From: Phlebotomus papatasi
Lineage: Eukaryota; Arthropoda; Insecta; Diptera; Psychodidae
Direction of reading: 5' to 3'
NCBI RefSeq assembly: GCF_024763615.1
Contig: NW_026604969.1
Location: 20,956 to 84,955 of the forward strand
DNA: 64,000 nt
Made by a program: the position numbers and the translations under genes. Below, piece by piece: positions 53,957 to 64,000 of this stretch; position 1 is the first letter of the stretch, and every line of letters begins with the position of its first letter. The notes beneath the pieces are model-generated. The model was not told where the DNA came from. It did no database searches and saw only the letters and a list, made by a program, of their open reading frames with translations.

Positions 53957-55776
53957 TTAGGTGAGATTCTTAACAATCTCACCTACTATAATCCTAACAA
54001 AATTTCATGTCCTCCGATCGACCTCAAATTTGGCCAAAATGTGTTTCAGCACTTCCTGATCACGAATATATATGTGGCTAATTTACGTTCCCGGCCGGCC
54101 GGCCGCTCTTTGGAGCTTAATAGCTCCTAAACTAAAAAAGATATCGACTTGCGGTTTTCGGCAAAGGTTATATATCGGGTGAAAATTGCAACTTGGTGCA
54201 TAGACCCCCCACCCCCCACCCCCCACCCCTCCTTCCGACATTTTGAAGACCACCCTTTTTTTGTTTTCTCAATAGCTCCGCCCCTATGGCATCGAGCGGA
54301 CTCAAATTTTAGTATGTTATAGCTGGGCCTTAGAGCTTTCCATCAATACCAAACTTAAGGTCCCACGACCCCCCTGACCCGAGCTATAAGGGTCCAAAAA
54401 AAATTTCTTAAAATGGCCATAACTCCGGTTCTAATTATCAGAATTTAAAAAGTGAGGGCTTTTTGGAAAGCTCTCGTGAAATGACACTTCCCCTTATAAC
54501 ATCGCAAGTTCATAAAACCACCGCTAGGGGCACTTTTTTTAAAAAGAAAATTTTTAAATCTTAAAAGTTAAATAACTCAAAAATTCCATTGTGCATCGGG
54601 CTGAAAATTTAGTATGTTGTAGCCGTTGATTATACCTATCAAACAAAAAAAACCTTAAGTCGATCCATAACCCCTGACCCGAGCTATAAGGGGTCAAAGT
54701 TCGAACATTGACCGGCCTCTATCTCCGGTTCTAATTAACATAGCGACCTAAATTTTACCTTTTTGGTTTCGTCTCGATGAGCACTTTCAGATGGAAGTTC
54801 AAAAAGTCACCACAGGTGGCGCTGTGATAGCGTCAAAATTCATCGAAATTCAAAGTCACTTTTCTCAAAAACGGCATTGTGCAAGTTAATGAAATTTTAG
54901 TATGTTGTAGTCCAGTCTAGGACGTTTCCAAAATGGTGCATAAGTGCGCTGTGGTTTCAATAGAACCGGAGATATGAGGGGTAAAAGTTCACGAAATTCA
55001 AAAAATCATATCTCCGGTTCTATGTGACCGATTTTGATGAATGAGGGCTTAAACAAAAGATCTCACCAAATGCTACAACTTTCTAGAATATTTGAACTTC
55101 GTGGGACCAACACTAGGGGCGCCACAGTCGAAAAACCAATTTCAATATCACATAACCTCAATTATCTCGACTGTCGCTGAACCGATTTTGATGATTACTT
55201 CGACATAATTGTAGAGCACATTTGTCTCTACATTTCGTCCATACATCATTTTCCACTCAGACTACGCTATCACTCCGATTTTGCCGTTTAAGTGTGAAAA
55301 AATTGATTTTTCCAATAATAACGCTTTGAAATCACTCAGATGCCAATTTGACTGCCTCTACTCCACCAAGACACTTAAAATAGGGGTTTAAATGGAAAGT
55401 CCCGCAAAATACAACAATTCTTTGATATAGTTGAAGTTCAACAAATGACTACTTGGGGAACTCTGGATGAAAAAACGAGTTAAGAAACAAAAAACCTCGC
55501 TTAACTTGGCTTCTGAGTAGTCGATGAGTTCAAGTTCTACGGCAAAATTATAGAGAACATTCTGGTCTACATTTCACCCATATAACACTTTTCTGTCAGT
55601 TCATCCAAATCCTTGACATTTTGGTTCAAATACAAAACTTGTATAATTTCACGAATTTGATTCAAGATAACTGAATGGCGTCTCCCTACTTCAGCATCAA
55701 ATCGAATTTGCATGCACTCCGAGCTAGCTCACGTTAAGAATCTCACCTACATAAGCCGGTTAGGATTATCTGTCCC
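53957..55776. mobile_element. 1.83-kb interspersed repeat, copy C
   Basis: TTAGGTGAGATTCTTAAC to GGATTATCTGTCCC; preceded by A as in copies A1 and B. Sits at the 5' side of the P-like transposase. To its right the minus strand at 55850-55790 has a short open piece (DKTFLGKAYSVMDKITQR) ending at a GTAAAAAAC donor-like site, possibly an upstream transposase exon. Confidence 0.8.
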
Positions 55777-55849
55777 TTTTGTTTTTTACCTCTGAGTAAT
55801 CTTGTCCATCACACTGTAAGCCTTTCCAAGAAAGGTCTTATCCGAATAT

Positions 55850-56340
55850 GAGGTCTAGACGGCAGGGTTTTCAAAATTTTTAAATAAAAATTTCAGAAAA
55901 TATAGCTTAAATGTTGTACTTTTATGTGCTAATACTAATACTTTTAAGTTAATGTTGATAATTAAAAGATGAAAAAAATCCTTGGTAAAATTTTTTGACA
56001 TAATTGGGGAAGATATAGAATATAAAAACTGTACACTGTTAGCACTTCAAGAAAATATTTATTTGGTATTTCTACAATTTACATAACTAATAATAAAATG
56101 TAAACCTTTTTCGACCTAATATCTCAACATTGTTGTTTTTTTAAGTAAATTTTTTTCAAAGGATAAATAATATTCAGAAATAAATACAACACATTTTTAC
56201 TATAAAAAGTACACGGATTTTCAACGCACAAATTCAAATATTATACATAAAAACACCTTGTAAATTAATTAAATATACTCACTTTATTTATTTCTTTCAC
56301 TAAAAACACCTTTTCTACAATTTTGAAGTAAACTATTGCA
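55850..56340. other. AT-rich 5' region of the P-like element
   Basis: No recognisable coding sequence beyond the short piece noted under copy C. Confidence 0.4.
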
Positions 56341-57238
56341 CAGTTTTGCACTCACCAACAGATTATAAAAGAATACCCCATCCATAAGCATTCAGTATTG
56401 AAATCTCTCTGAGCGCACTACAAGCGCTCAGACGGGTTATCAACGGTGCTTTCCTGTTTGTGCAAAATTTGTGCACCACCAACCTCATCTGTGCTGGGAA
56501 TTGCCAATCAATGCACACAATGGTAAAATGGACAGCCAGTCTTGGATCTGTAGGTGTTGTTGCACAAAGTGTACATATGACACTGCGCACGAGGAGATGA
56601 GTGGAAATAGTGAAAATACCAAACTCGCAGCTCTTCTGAGACCAAAATAACAATGCGAGCCAGCTGATATAATTGTAAAACAATCTTTTGATGAGGTGTC
56701 TGAACCTTTGACCACAATCAGCATCTATTTGAATGACACAATGTTTGATATTCCACTGTACAGAGATAATTATGAATCAATTGATGATCTTATGAAAACA
56801 ATATTTGCATCTGTTCCACAATCTGCACGCAACAAAGATGAACTTTTAAAAATTTTAGAACATTCAAAATTACCTCCAATCATACATGATGTGAACAGGG
56901 ATGATTTTGTTTCATCAGTTTTGCATCCATCAATTTCTCCAGCACCATTTGCATCAAGCCACACTAGGGACTTAATGTTTGTGTACACTGATATAATTAG
57001 GCCTCAACTTGTAAGCAATACTTTTACAAGATGCCTGAGGACCATACTTTTAATTCAGAACAATGAAGTTTATAAATCATTTGAGAGAATTCAATATTTT
57101 CCTGTAGAAAAAAATGATTTTGATACGATTGAAATTTTAATCACATCCCAAAATGGGAAACCCTACAATTTTCAAGCCAGCTCAACACCAACAATGTTAG
57201 TACTTCATTTTAAGAGAAATAAATGATGTTATGAAAAC

Positions 57239-57247
57239 ATATAAATA
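57239..57247 (+). promoter_or_regulatory. TATA box for the pVI-like and major capsid pair
   Basis: ATATAAATA, 36-44 bp upstream of the ATG at 57283. No separate TATA box precedes the major capsid ATG, which overlaps the upstream stop. Confidence 0.55.
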
Positions 57248-57282
57248 CTCCTGTTATTATTGATTTCTTCACTATCTCAAAG

Positions 57283-57795
57283 ATGGCTAACCTATACACT
57301 TCATATTATATGAGACAAATTGGCCGTGGAGAAATTGTAAATGTTTATGTTCCTGATTTCTATGGCGTACAAAGAGGTCGAGGACTGGGTTCAGTTCTTG
57401 GGGGCCTAATTCGATTCTTAAAACCACTTTTTATTAGAGGATTGTCTGCATTGAAAACACAAGCTGCAAAAACTGGAGCTGAAATTTTAACAGATATTGG
57501 TACAAAACCCCTTAAAGATATTCTTCTGGAGCGGGGTAGAGAAGCTCGAGATGATTTAAGACAAAAAGCTATTAAAAAATTCAAAACTATGACTGGAGAA
57601 GGTATATATACGAGTCCACAGAGAGGATCTTCTATTCCCTCATCATCCTTAGTGAGGTCCAGATCGAAGAAAAGGAATAAAGCCAAAAATATTCTTAACA
57701 AAATTCAGGAAAAGATTATTAAAAAGAGATCAAAGCTTAAAAAGGTTAAAGCCAAGCAGAATAAAAAACCTAGTGTCTTGGATATTTTTTCATAA
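57283..57795 (+). CDS. Basic virion protein of the Polinton, pVI-like
   Basis: 170 residues, intact. Residues 29-55 form a Gly-rich amphipathic stretch (RGRGLGSVLGGLIRFLKPLF), followed by Ala/Lys helices (ALKTQAAKTGAEILTDIG; LLERGREARDDLRQKAIKKF) and a strongly basic tail (KKRNKAKNILNKIQEKIIKK). The size, charge, amphipathic start and place next to the major capsid gene fit the small virion proteins of Polintons compared with adenovirus pVI. The functional analogy is inference. Its TAA (57793-57795) shares an A with the next ATG. Confidence 0.75.
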   Translation: MANLYTSYYMRQIGRGEIVNVYVPDFYGVQRGRGLGSVLGGLIRFLKPLFIRGLSALKTQAAKTGAEILTDIGTKPLKDILLERGREARDDLRQKAIKKFKTMTGEGIYTSPQRGSSIPSSSLVRSRSKKRNKAKNILNKIQEKIIKKRSKLKKVKAKQNKKPSVLDIFS

Positions 57796-59042
57796 TGGCA
57801 CAATATACAGAATGCATGAAGAGTGAACTGGATATTTTTCTATCTCCACCCTTGCAAACATCTATTCTCCGAGCCGATGAAATCTCTTATCAACCCCTTG
57901 CCAGTCTAGATAATACATCAGTGATTGAATTTTATTCTGTATCCAATGGAGATTGCTATCGTGATCTGTCTTCAATCTACGTGAAATTTAAAATTCAGCT
58001 GTTAAATGAAAATGGAGAAAGATACACAGATGAGGATATTGATCAACCCGGAATTGTAAACAACATCCTACATTCACTCATTCGATCGGTGTCTGTTTCA
58101 CTGAATGGAAGGATCATTTCCCAAAGTGAAGGAGATTATCATTACAGGAGCTATTTTGAGACACTTTTGTCTTATGGACAAGATGCCAAAAATACTTTCC
58201 TACGCAACTCGGGATGGATAAAAAATCAATCAAAAAGAAAGAATTTGATTAAAAATAGCAAAGTAATTGAGGTTTTGGGTCGGCTGCATTGTGATATGTT
58301 CAATCAGCCATTATTCTTAATTAACAATGTAGACCTAAGGGTTATTATTACTCTTGAAAAATCATCTTTCTTTCTTCTTTGCAATGATAATCATAATCCA
58401 CAATTTCGCATACACGATGCAACAATGTATATGAAACAGATAACTTTAAATCCAAATATTCTTCTTGCCCATAACAAAGTGTTGGAGCACAAGAATGCAG
58501 AATATCATTATAAAAAAGTTGAAATTAAGACACTCACTGTCCCCGCAGGGTCTAATTCCATAAATTTGGACAATATTCTTCATGGAATTTTGCCTCGCAG
58601 AGTAATTTTTGTTATGGTTGACAATTCTGCATATAACGGACAAAAATCTCAAGATCCATTTAATTTTCAGCATTATAATATCTCAGATTTCGCCCTACTT
58701 GTAAATGGCTCACCGTATCCAATTAATCCTCTTCACATGGATTTTCCTAAAGATCAATATGCAAAAGCATACCAGACTCTCTTTACAGAAACAGGCATTC
58801 ACTATGATGACAAAGGGCATGACATCACTTACGAAGAATTTAAAAATGGATTTTTCATCTTGGCATATGATCTGAACCCTGATGCTCATTCAGGTGGATG
58901 CCTTTCTCTGTTAGATCAGGGCTCTATTCGCATAGAAGCTCGTTTCTCTGAGACAATTCCAAAAACTATTACTTGCATTGTGTATGCGGAATATGATGCA
59001 AAGTTAGAAATTGATAAAAATAGAAATATCATTTTGTCATAA
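57795..59042 (+). CDS. Major capsid protein (double jelly-roll) of the Polinton
   Basis: 415 residues, intact. The N terminus has the pattern typical of Polinton capsids: CMKSELDIFLSPPLQTSILR, then ISYQPLASL and VIEFYSVSNGDCYRDLSSIY, a first jelly roll with NILHSLIRSVSVSLNGRIIS and a YRSYFETLLSYG helix. The second half contains YHYKKVEIKTLTVPAGSNS and ILPRRVIFVMVDNSAYNG, another beta-rich roll, and ends AEYDAKLEIDKNRNIILS. The family forms hexon-like trimers. It is one of three clearly open Polinton genes here, with protease and ATPase. AATAAAG follows at about 59077. Start chosen at the ATG overlapping the previous stop. Confidence 0.9.
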   Translation: MAQYTECMKSELDIFLSPPLQTSILRADEISYQPLASLDNTSVIEFYSVSNGDCYRDLSSIYVKFKIQLLNENGERYTDEDIDQPGIVNNILHSLIRSVSVSLNGRIISQSEGDYHYRSYFETLLSYGQDAKNTFLRNSGWIKNQSKRKNLIKNSKVIEVLGRLHCDMFNQPLFLINNVDLRVIITLEKSSFFLLCNDNHNPQFRIHDATMYMKQITLNPNILLAHNKVLEHKNAEYHYKKVEIKTLTVPAGSNSINLDNILHGILPRRVIFVMVDNSAYNGQKSQDPFNFQHYNISDFALLVNGSPYPINPLHMDFPKDQYAKAYQTLFTETGIHYDDKGHDITYEEFKNGFFILAYDLNPDAHSGGCLSLLDQGSIRIEARFSETIPKTITCIVYAEYDAKLEIDKNRNIILS

Positions 59043-59410
59043 GCTAATATGCATTAGAATAAATTTTTGTCTGCCAATAAAGAACTTATAAAATGTGAAA
59101 ATATGTGTTTTTCTTCTTTCAATGATCATCTGTTGGTGATCTTCATTTTTCATTGAGGTGCTACAATTGCATCGCACACCCAAGACTTTTTTCCCGTGTT
59201 GCTTCCTCCGTCTGAAGGAATCAAATTCTTGCAGTGAGAATGATAGAAAGAGACTCTCCCATATGGTAGCGAGCGCGCGAAAAGGTCTCATATTGCATTT
59301 GCATTTTTCCACACTTGGACTGTGCAGAGGAAAAATTATTATGAAGAATCTCACCTAAAATTTCATTCACTAACTGCTTAGGAAAGACCTCTGACAAATC
59401 TTCTATCATG

Positions 59411-59476
59411 CCACGAGTGGTATAATGGATAAGGTATTGGACTCGCAACCGAGAGGCCCCGTGATCAATTCCCATG
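59411..59476 (+). other. tRNA-like sequence inside the right TIR
   Basis: Same sequence as 34321-34387, opposite orientation (GAGTGGTATAATGGATAAGG; GTGATCAATTCCCATGG). Poor stem pairing, so probably tRNA-derived, not a functional tRNA gene. Confidence 0.5.
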
Positions 59477-59508
59477 GATGGCAGATCTTTTCTCATATAA
59501 ATTATATA

Positions 59509-60574
59509 GGGTAAGTGCTCATAATTTTGTCCAGTTTCTAAATTTGGACACTTTGAGGGTAAAATTGGACACTAAAAATAAATTGATTAAAATGATGGAT
59601 TTTTATTCCAATATTTGATGAAAAATGAATTCTATCTAAATATTTGTTCTTTTTGGAAGATTTTGACAGTAAATACGTTAAATTTTGAATATGATTTGAG
59701 TTGAAATTGCTTTGTTGAAAATTCAGTGTGAGCAATTGCTTACGAGAAATATGACAGAACTTCGTGGCTTACTTCAGTCTTATTTAGTTTTGGTGAAGTA
59801 CTAACAAAGTTTGTTCGCTGTTTTTGAGTGATATTATTGAATATTCATTGAATATTGTGTTGATTCACGTTACTGATGATTTGTACATTTGACCTGAAGT
59901 GAGATTTGCCTTGTGAATTATATTTTTCGTGTGAAAAATGGGAAATTTTTTAAGACATTCACCAGTGAGGTGATGATTCTTATTTTGGACAGGTGTTTTT
60001 CTCACGAAATTTCGTGAAGTTTTAGCTTTTGTGATGACTAGGTTGGACAAATGCCTGGAGAAACAAAGGAGCATCATCTCTACGAAAGAGATGTAGCGAG
60101 AAATGCCTTGAAAGGCTCCCGGAAAGGTCAGGGAATGAGCGAATGTGCACGTACTTGGAGTATCGAAGTCAACTCACTTTAATGAATGATATGGAAAGTC
60201 CGGGCGTCTTGTGACATTCTACGTTTTCCTTACATGAACAGGAAGAGGACTTGGTAAGATTGGTTCATCAAATGAAGAACAATGGGCATCCTGTTGAGGC
60301 GGATTATCTGTCCAAATTTACAGACAAGTTGTAAAAATTAATAACCAAGTTGTCCAAAATAAGAGTCAAATTCACCTCTACATATCAATTCATTTTTAAA
60401 CGTATTAAAACTAATTTTAGTAAAAATGAGATGATAAATAGCTTGCCAAGTTTCTAAACAATCCTTCTGAAAAGAGAGTAACAAAAAAAGTCAATTAGTA
60501 TTGAAAATATCGCACTTCAAACTTGGGATATCGATGCCTATAAGCAGACTGTCCAAAATTATAAGCATTTCCCC
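59509..60574. mobile_element. 1.07-kb Tc1/mariner-pogo-like element inserted in the right TIR
   Basis: TIRs GGGTAAGTGCTCATAATTTTG and the complement of CAAAATTATAAGCATTTCCCC match with a few differences. TA flanks both ends (59507-59508, 60575-60576). The uninterrupted left TIR shows the empty site. Around 60080-60180 a plus-strand piece (YERDVARNALKGSRKGQGMS) resembles the helix-turn-helix start of a pogo-type transposase, then breaks down. No catalytic domain remains. Confidence 0.8.
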
Positions 60575-61077
60575 TAAACAGAAAAAAATTACATGAGAAA
60601 AAGTCCACCAAAGTAATTTCCGTTAATTTAAAATATTCAAAATGTCCATCAAAAAGCGCAATATCAAAAAGTTTTAAAGTTCTAAAAAGTTCAAGATGGC
60701 CGTCTAAAGCTTACAGTTTAAAAGTCCAATATGGCGACTGAAACGATTCACATTCAAACAACAGTATCGTATTCCATAGCCAATGAGAATGTTCTCCGCA
60801 ATAGGACCGTGCTTCATAACCAATCAAAACGCTTGCCCCCCTCAACAGTATCATGCTACATAAGCAAGCCACGCCCACAAAACAGGATCGTGCTTCATAT
60901 TCAGTTAAAATAATTAACCAAGATGCAGAAGCGGTGGAGGGGGGAGGAGCGCGGAGTGGGGAAACCGACCTGCACGTAGACCACCCACCAGAGTTATCGA
61001 TGTGGCGTCACAAAACAGTCTCGTGCTCCATGGAAAGCCACGCCCACAAAACAGGACTGTGCTTCATTATTACTACT

Positions 61078-61600
61078 CTTATATAATCGGTTAACCAATG
61101 GGCCCTCCAAAGTAGTTGACTTTTGACCTTCAATTATTCAAAATGGCGAATTTTCCGGTCATAAGTATGTTTGGGCGAAATGTTCACCTGGACTAGCTCT
61201 AGAACATATCCGAAAATCACTGGAAAAGCTTGGGTCAAATTCGAGAAAAATCGAAAAAGATTTTTCTTAGGGAATATTACTAAAAAGGGGATGTAAAATT
61301 ATTCAAAAATCGGTACTTAACCAGTTCATTACCGATTATGACCGATGCAGTCGGGTTCAAAATTTCTATATCTTTCCAAAAAATCCAAATTTAACCAAAT
61401 CAGTTGAAAAACGGATCCTCCAAAGTGATTGAACTTTGACCTTCAATAATTCAAAATGGCGAATTTTCCGGTCATAGATATGTTTGAGCAAAATGTTTGC
61501 CAGAACTAGCTCTAAGACATATCCAAAAATCATTGAAAAAGCTTGGGCCAATTATTTGCAAAATTGGAAAAATCTCATTTTTGACCTATTTTGAGGAATA
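61078..61600. repeat. ~314-bp satellite, right side of the Polinton insertion
   Basis: Starts with the CTTATA target duplicate, then about 1.6 units. CCAAAGTAGTTGAC at 61109 and CCAAAGTGATTGAAC at 61422. Continues the array interrupted at 33650. Confidence 0.8.
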
Positions 61601-61885
61601 GGGAACGTATGAAAGGGGGTGGGGGGAAATAAAGAGATTGTGTACGAGATAATGTCATTTGAGGAAAGGTCACCGAAGACCGGAAGTCGATATTTCTTAC
61701 CGTTTAAGCTCCAAAACAGTGCAAAGTTGAAGAAAGCCAGTGATAAGCCTAGATCAGCTTATAAAGGTGCGATTCCTTCATTGCAAATTTGGATTGTGGC
61801 AAACTCGAACGATATTTAAACATAAATAATGCAAATTTCGTTTAATAATTCTCAAACTGTATGTAACTTATTATCGTTATTGATA
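61601..61885. other. Junction DNA between two satellites
   Basis: Contains a G-rich patch (AAAGGGGGTGGGGGGAAATAA). A 66-codon open frame shows no family likeness. No gene supported. Confidence 0.4.
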
Positions 61886-64000
61886 AGGCAAATTGGATGA
61901 GAAGTCCATAAAAGCATCTGAAAATTTTTAAAGTCGATTATCTCGGAAACTATGAGAGATAGAGCCCTCAAACTTTACATCCGTTTAAAGCCTCCTACAG
62001 GCTTGAGATGTGCAAAATTTCATTTGAAAATGAGAAAAATTGTATGAGAAATGCATAAAAATTTCTGAAAATCTTTAAAGTCGATTATCTCGGAAACTAT
62101 GAGAGATAGAGCCCTCAAACTTTACATCCGTTTAAAGCCTCCTACAGGCTTGAGATATGCAAAATTTCATTTGAAAATGAGCAAAATTGTATGAGAAATG
62201 CATAAAAATGTCTGAAAATCTTTAAAGTCGATTATCTCGGAAACTATGAGAGATAGAGCCCTCAAACTTTACATCCGTTTAAAGCCTCCTACAGGCTTGA
62301 GATGTGCAAAATTTCATTTGAAAATGAGCAAAATTGTATGAGAAATGCATAAAAATGTCTGAAAATCTTTAAAGTCGATTATCTCGGAAACTATGAGAGA
62401 TAGAGCCCTCAAACTTTACATCCGTTTATAGCCTTCTTTAGGCTTAAGATGTGCAAAATTTCATTTGAAAATGAGCAAAATTGGACGAGAAATGCATAAA
62501 AATGTCTGAAAATCTTTAAAGTCGATTATCTCGGAAACTATGAGAGATAGAGCCCTAAAACTTTACATCCGTTTATAGCCTCCTACAGGCTTGAGATGTG
62601 CAAAATTTCATTTGAAAATAAGCAAAATTGGACGAGAAATGCATAAAAATGTGTGAAAATCTTTAAAATCGATTATCTCGGAAACTATCAGAGATAGAGC
62701 CCTCAAACTTTACATCCGTTTAAAGCCTCCTACAGGCTTGAGATGTGCAAAATTTCATTTGAAAATGAGCAAAATTGTATGATAAATGCATAAAAATGTT
62801 TGAAAATCTTTAAAGTCGATTATCTCGGAAACTATGAGAGATAGATCCCTCAAACTTTAATCCGTTTAAATCCTCCTACAGGATTGAGATGTGCAAAATT
62901 TCATTTGAAAATGAGCAAAATTGGACGAGAAATGCATAAAAATGTCTGAAAATCTTTAAAGTCGATTATCTCGGAAACTATGAGAGATAGAGCCCTCAAA
63001 CTTTACATCCGTTTAAAGCCTCCTACAGGCTTGAGATGTGCAAAATTTCATTTGAAAATGAGCAAAATTGGACGAGAAATGCATAAAAATGTCTGAAAAT
63101 CTTTAAAGTCGATTATCTCGGAAACTATGAGAGATAGATCCCTCAAACTTTACATCCGTTTAAAGCCTCCTACAGGCTTGAGATGTGCAAAATTTCATTT
63201 GAAAATAAGCAAAATTGTATGAGAAATGCATAAAAATGTGTGAAAATCTTTAAAATCGATTATCTCGGAAACCATTAGAGATAGAGCCCTCAAACTTTAC
63301 ATCCGTTTAAAGCCTCCTACAGGCTTGAGATGTGCAAAATTTCATTTGAAAATGAGCAAAATTGTATGATAAATGCATAAAAATGTTTGAAAATCTTTAA
63401 AGTCGATTATCTCGGAAACTATGAGAGATAGATCCCTCAAACTTTAATCCGTTTAAATCCTCCTACAGGATTGAGATGTGCAAAATTTCATTTGAAAATG
63501 AGCAAAATTGGACGAGAAATGCATAAAAATGTCTGAAAATCTTTAAAGTCGATTATCTCGGAAACTATGAGAGATAGAGCCCTAAAACTTTACATCCGTT
63601 TATAGCCTCCTACAGGCTTGAGATGTGCAAAATTTCATTTGAAAATAAGCAAAATTGGACGAGAAATGCATAAAAATGTGTGAAAATCTTTAAAATCGAT
63701 TATCTCGGAAACTATGAGAGATAGAGCCCTCAAACTTTACATCCGTTTAAAGCCTCCTACAGGCTTGAGATGTGCAAAATTTCATTTGAAAATGAGCAAA
63801 ATTGTATGATAAATGCATAAAAATGTTTGAAAATCTTTAAAGTCGATTATCTCGGAAACTATGAGAGATAGATCCCTCAAACTTTAATCCGTTTAAATCC
63901 TCCTACAGGATTGAGATGTGCAAAATTTCATTTGAAAATGAGCAAAATTGGACGAGAAATGCATAAAAATGTCTGAAAATCTTTAAAGTCGATTATCTCG
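61886..64000. repeat. 147-bp satellite array, more than 14 units, runs off the window
   Basis: Unit 146-147 bp by landmark GTCGATTATCTCGGAAACTA (TCG at 61935, 62081, 62228, 62375, 62522). Same family as 17641-19722, in the orientation of 18561-19722. A variant with GATAAATGCATAAAAATGTT and CCTACAGGATTGAG recurs at about 62781, 63368 and 63808, spaced four then three units, a higher-order pattern. Non-coding. Confidence 0.93.

Larger units (their letters stand above)
50614..56562. mobile_element. P-element-like DNA transposon, 5.9 kb with a nested repeat
   Basis: Ends CAACGAGACCTACAGATCC and GGATCTGTAGGTGTTGTTG form an imperfect TIR of about 38 bp (ACCTACAGATCCAAGACTGG perfect within it), with weaker similarity further in. 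CACAAAG flanks it on both sides (50607-50613, 56563-56569), matching a 7-8-bp duplication expected of the P superfamily (8 bp). The minus strand carries a broken P-type transposase. A copy of the 1.83-kb repeat lies inside at 53957-55776. Confidence 0.82.
48358..57226 (+). pseudogene. Minor capsid (penton-type) protein gene of the Polinton, in three pieces
   Basis: Piece 1, 48358-48426, starts MASSDMKNDFYLTLLSNSSQ and overlaps the integrase end. Piece 2, 50256-50613, holds PHNTLANFYTKLPTKIFLPG and EWIVGLAEISF, the N-terminal jelly-roll signature of Polinton minor capsid proteins. Piece 3, 56563-57226, has one in-frame TAA near 56650 and then TISIYLNDTMFDIPLYRDN and VYTDIIRPQLVSNTFTRCL to a stop at 57224. 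Insertions at 48427-50255 and 50614-56562 separate the pieces. Removing them keeps frame, so both jumped into an otherwise readable gene. The TAA shows it was also decaying by mutation. Confidence 0.82.
33651..61077. mobile_element. Polinton/Maverick element, 27.4 kb including later insertions
   Basis: Starts AGTAGTAAGC and ends TTACTACT with ~0.85-0.98-kb TIRs. A perfect 6-bp duplicate CTTATA flanks it (33645-33650, 61078-61083). AG...CT ends, 6-bp duplication and this gene set (adenain-like protease, protein-primed PolB, A32-like ATPase, chromodomain integrase, minor and major jelly-roll capsid proteins) define a Polinton. Removing the identified insertions (42971-45383, 46056-47336, 48427-50255, 50614-56562 and 59509-60574) leaves about 15 kb, the usual size. 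Polymerase, integrase and minor capsid genes are broken, so it cannot move by itself. Virion-type genes are the best preserved. Confidence 0.97.
59166..61077. repeat. Right Polinton TIR, split by a Tc1/pogo-like insertion
   Basis: Reverse complement of 33651-34625 in two parts, 59166-59508 and 60575-61077. Ends TTACTACT directly before CTTATA. It lacks the ~137-bp tandem duplication seen in the left TIR. Confidence 0.93.

Noticed and set aside
54176..54240. Poly-C tracts as G-quadruplex regulatory element
   Set aside because: Present as simple repeat variation of the 1.83-kb family (also at 48685-48720); no gene nearby to regulate.
61619..61819. 66-codon frame between satellites
   Set aside because: Short, no family, in repeat-rich junction DNA.

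Overview
The window looks like a piece of an AT-rich insect-like nuclear genome made almost entirely of nested mobile elements and satellites. Support for a eukaryote: short GT-AG introns (71 and 96 bp), an I-type LINE, a gypsy-like LTR element with a tRNA-Leu-type primer site, a P-like transposase, tRNA-derived sequences, a poly(A)-tailed retropseudogene and a complete-length Polinton/Maverick. I see no intact host gene. The host species or order cannot be fixed from this sequence.

Layout. 1-2300: AT-rich flank with small tandem duplications. About 2300-7600 (minus): nearly intact non-LTR retrotransposon with RNase H; its ORF2 is broken only by a frameshift in an A-rich tract. 7961-8216: TA-flanked MITE. 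10133-20970: a 10.8-kb foldback structure whose inverted arms are stacked arrays of 93-, 92- and 147-bp repeats. 21-23.6 kb: hairpin MITEs and a tRNA-derived SINE. 23.6-30.6 kb: Russian-doll nest. A ~1.83-kb interspersed repeat (A1) contains an inverted copy of itself (A2), which contains a 2.25-kb non-autonomous LTR element; the whole is flanked by ~290-bp inverted repeats. 30.6-33.1 kb: BEL/Pao integrase debris and a processed pseudogene resembling MYCBP.

33651-61077: a 27.4-kb Polinton/Maverick with AG...CT ends and a perfect 6-bp target duplication (CTTATA), inserted in a ~314-bp satellite. From left to right it carries adenain-like protease (+), an unknown ORF (+), protein-primed DNA polymerase B (-, one intron), a small spliced gene (+), A32-like packaging ATPase (+), a short core-like protein (+), an unknown conserved-looking ORF (+), chromodomain integrase (+), minor capsid protein (+), a pVI-like basic protein (+) and major capsid protein (+). 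Five later insertions broke it: a LINE, an unclassified TIR element, two copies of the 1.83-kb repeat (one nested inside a P-like transposon) and a pogo/Tc1-like element. Protease, ATPase and major capsid reading frames remain open; polymerase, integrase, core-like and minor capsid genes are dead. The gene order suggests a compressed viral transcription plan: TATA boxes precede a few transcription units, and inside them genes overlap (TAATG stop-start junctions occur twice).

61.9-64 kb: a 147-bp satellite array running off the window edge. It is the same family as the inner arms of the foldback element, so the two are linked by descent.
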